DNA from: Clostridiales bacterium | GTDB taxonomy: Bacteria; Bacillota; Clostridia; Peptostreptococcales; Anaerovoracaceae | NCBI GenBank assembly: GCA_009778415.1 | Contig: WRJV01000182.1 | Location: 1 to 6,073 of the forward strand | Reading direction: 5' to 3' | DNA length: 6,073 bases | Shown: positions 5,112-6,073 of the stretch, piece after piece | How the letters are laid out: every line of letters starts with the position of its first letter | Numbering within the stretch: position 1 is the stretch's first letter | Made by a program: the position numbers and the translations under genes | Notes under the pieces: generated by a model | Databases searched by the model: none | The model's input: only the letters and a program-made list of their open reading frames with translations | Told to the model about the DNA's origin: nothing

Positions 5112-6073
5112 ATGAATGAAGAAAACAAGCCGAATTTTGAAGTCAAGGTAACGGCAGACAATTTGTCGGTGTACGTCAGGGTCTTCGACGACGGCATCGC
5201 CGCAAGCGAAATAACCGTAAACGAAGCAGACATCATATCCCTGATCGACAAGCGGGGCATAAAATACGGCATACTTCACGACGAAATACGGGAGTTCTGC
5301 AGCAGGCAGAACTATTTCCAGTGGCACAAGGTCGCTTTTGGCACCCGTGCAACAGACGGTGAAGACGGGTCGTACACCCTGACCTTCGACAGCGGCAACA
5401 CGGGACCGAAGCAGAGGGAGGACGGGAGCGTCGATTACAGGGAGCTTGGGCTGATCAAAAATGTATACGAGGGAGAGGTGCTTTGCAACATCGTGCTCCC
5501 GAAAGCAGGGATAGACGGGACGAACGTGTTCGGCGGCGTCATTCCGGCAAAACAGGGGAAGCCCGCCACAGTTGGCGCAGGCAACAACGTATTGCTCACA
5601 GACGACAAGACGGAGCTGCGGGCCGGCACTGACGGCTGCGTGTATTTCAAAGGCGGCAAGGTGTACATCGAAGAAGCGTACAGCGTGAAATCCGACGTCT
5701 GCCTGAAGACCGGGAACATAAACTTCAACGGAAGCGTCCACATAGCAGAAAGCGTGCGGCAGGGGTTCATAGTGACGGCGCAAAAGGACATCTACGTCAA
5801 AGGGCTGGTGGAAGGGGCGCATCTCGTAGCGGGAGGGAACATCGCCATCGTCGGCGGGATTACTGGCATGAACACCGCAAAAATTGAAGCCGGAGGAGAC
5901 ATCACGGTGAAATTCATCGAAAACGCCAACGTGACCTGCGGCGGCAACGTTACGTGCGACATCATACTGATGTCGGAAGTCAAAGCAGAAAAATCGATCA
6001 TCATGAAGGGCGAGAGGGCTGCCATAATTGGCGGCAGGGTCCTGGCGGGCGAACAGATAAGCGCCAAGACGCT
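5112..6073 (+). CDS. fapA: FapA / DUF342 family protein (N-terminal part; 3' end outside window)
   Basis: The frame is open from ATG 5112 to the window edge: 320 codons, no stop. The family is DUF342, named FapA (flagellar assembly protein A) after a Vibrio protein that affects flagellation; its biochemical role is not settled. The N-terminal region (about 10-100) includes KRGIKYGILHDEI (48-59 region), a family hallmark. It is followed by REDGSVDYRELGLIKNVYEG (102-121), TNVFGGVIPAKQGK (137-150) and LKTGNINFNGSVHI (198-211). From about 215 on it becomes short beta-strand repeats with recurring AGGNI, AGGDITVKFIENANV and CGGNV units, as expected for a right-handed beta-solenoid. No signal peptide or membrane segment is visible. 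Six cysteines (63, 125, 176, 197, 277, 282) are scattered without a clear metal motif. Full-length relatives run to about 450-650 residues, so a C-terminal part is missing here. Operon position directly behind flgG fits a flagellum-linked role. Family assignment is firm; function is inferred from family and context. Confidence 0.88.
   Translation, partial: MNEENKPNFEVKVTADNLSVYVRVFDDGIAASEITVNEADIISLIDKRGIKYGILHDEIREFCSRQNYFQWHKVAFGTRATDGEDGSYTLTFDSGNTGPKQREDGSVDYRELGLIKNVYEGEVLCNIVLPKAGIDGTNVFGGVIPAKQGKPATVGAGNNVLLTDDKTELRAGTDGCVYFKGGKVYIEEAYSVKSDVCLKTGNINFNGSVHIAESVRQGFIVTAQKDIYVKGLVEGAHLVAGGNIAIVGGITGMNTAKIEAGGDITVKFIENANVTCGGNVTCDIILMSEVKAEKSIIMKGERAAIIGGRVLAGEQISAKT

Noticed and set aside
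5322..5335. TGGCAC resembling a sigma-54 -24 element
   Set aside because: The GG to GC spacing is 9 instead of 10, TTGC is lacking, and it is inside the fapA coding region.
5085..5822. A 245-codon open frame on the - strand opposite the end of flgG and fapA
   Set aside because: The + strand frame is a clear DUF342 protein; the reverse product has no family features and no sensible context.

Overview
The window is one continuous, single-strand flagellar and chemotaxis gene cluster. All seven genes read on the + strand, the gaps between genes are 10 to 42 bases, and no terminator-like hairpin is visible, so it most likely lies inside a long polycistronic operon whose promoter is outside the window. 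Protein sequence points to a Clostridia-like member of the Bacillota. CheY has the MCSAMGQ/DFIVKPF signature of Bacillus and Clostridium CheY. The sigma factor has the ARKQDWAPRSVRK type of region 2/3 junction seen in clostridial FliA. The order flhA - fliA - two FlgF/FlgG paralogs also recalls clostridial operons. Base composition is moderate to slightly GC-rich, with heavy use of AGG (Arg) and ATA (Ile), as in Peptococcaceae-type organisms. The family placement is inference.

Layout: the C-terminal 100 residues of the proximal rod protein FlgB (1-303, cut by the left edge); cheY (330-689); flhA, the type III export gate protein, with a TTG start (730-2784); the motility sigma factor fliA/sigD (2800-3573); a FlgF/FlhO-like rod protein (3584-4348); a FlgG/FlhP-like rod protein (4391-5101); and the first 320 codons of a FapA/DUF342 protein (5112-6073, open at the right edge). 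The last of these is a clear open frame from its ATG to the window end and has no stop inside the window.

How they fit together: FlhA is the membrane gate through which rod proteins such as FlgB and the two FlgF/G-like proteins are exported. FliA is expected to switch on late genes (flagellin, chemotaxis) once the hook-basal body is complete. CheY-P acts on the finished motor switch. FapA is a flagellum-associated family of poorly defined function.

I see no CRISPR array, mobile element, RNA gene, defence module or clearly novel system. What deserves a second look is gene order (flgB directly before cheY-flhA, and no flhF/flhG between flhA and fliA) and translation signals: a threefold tandem repeat that creates the flgG ribosome binding site, a poorly spaced site for the sigma factor, and an AAGGAGG formed on a stop codon.
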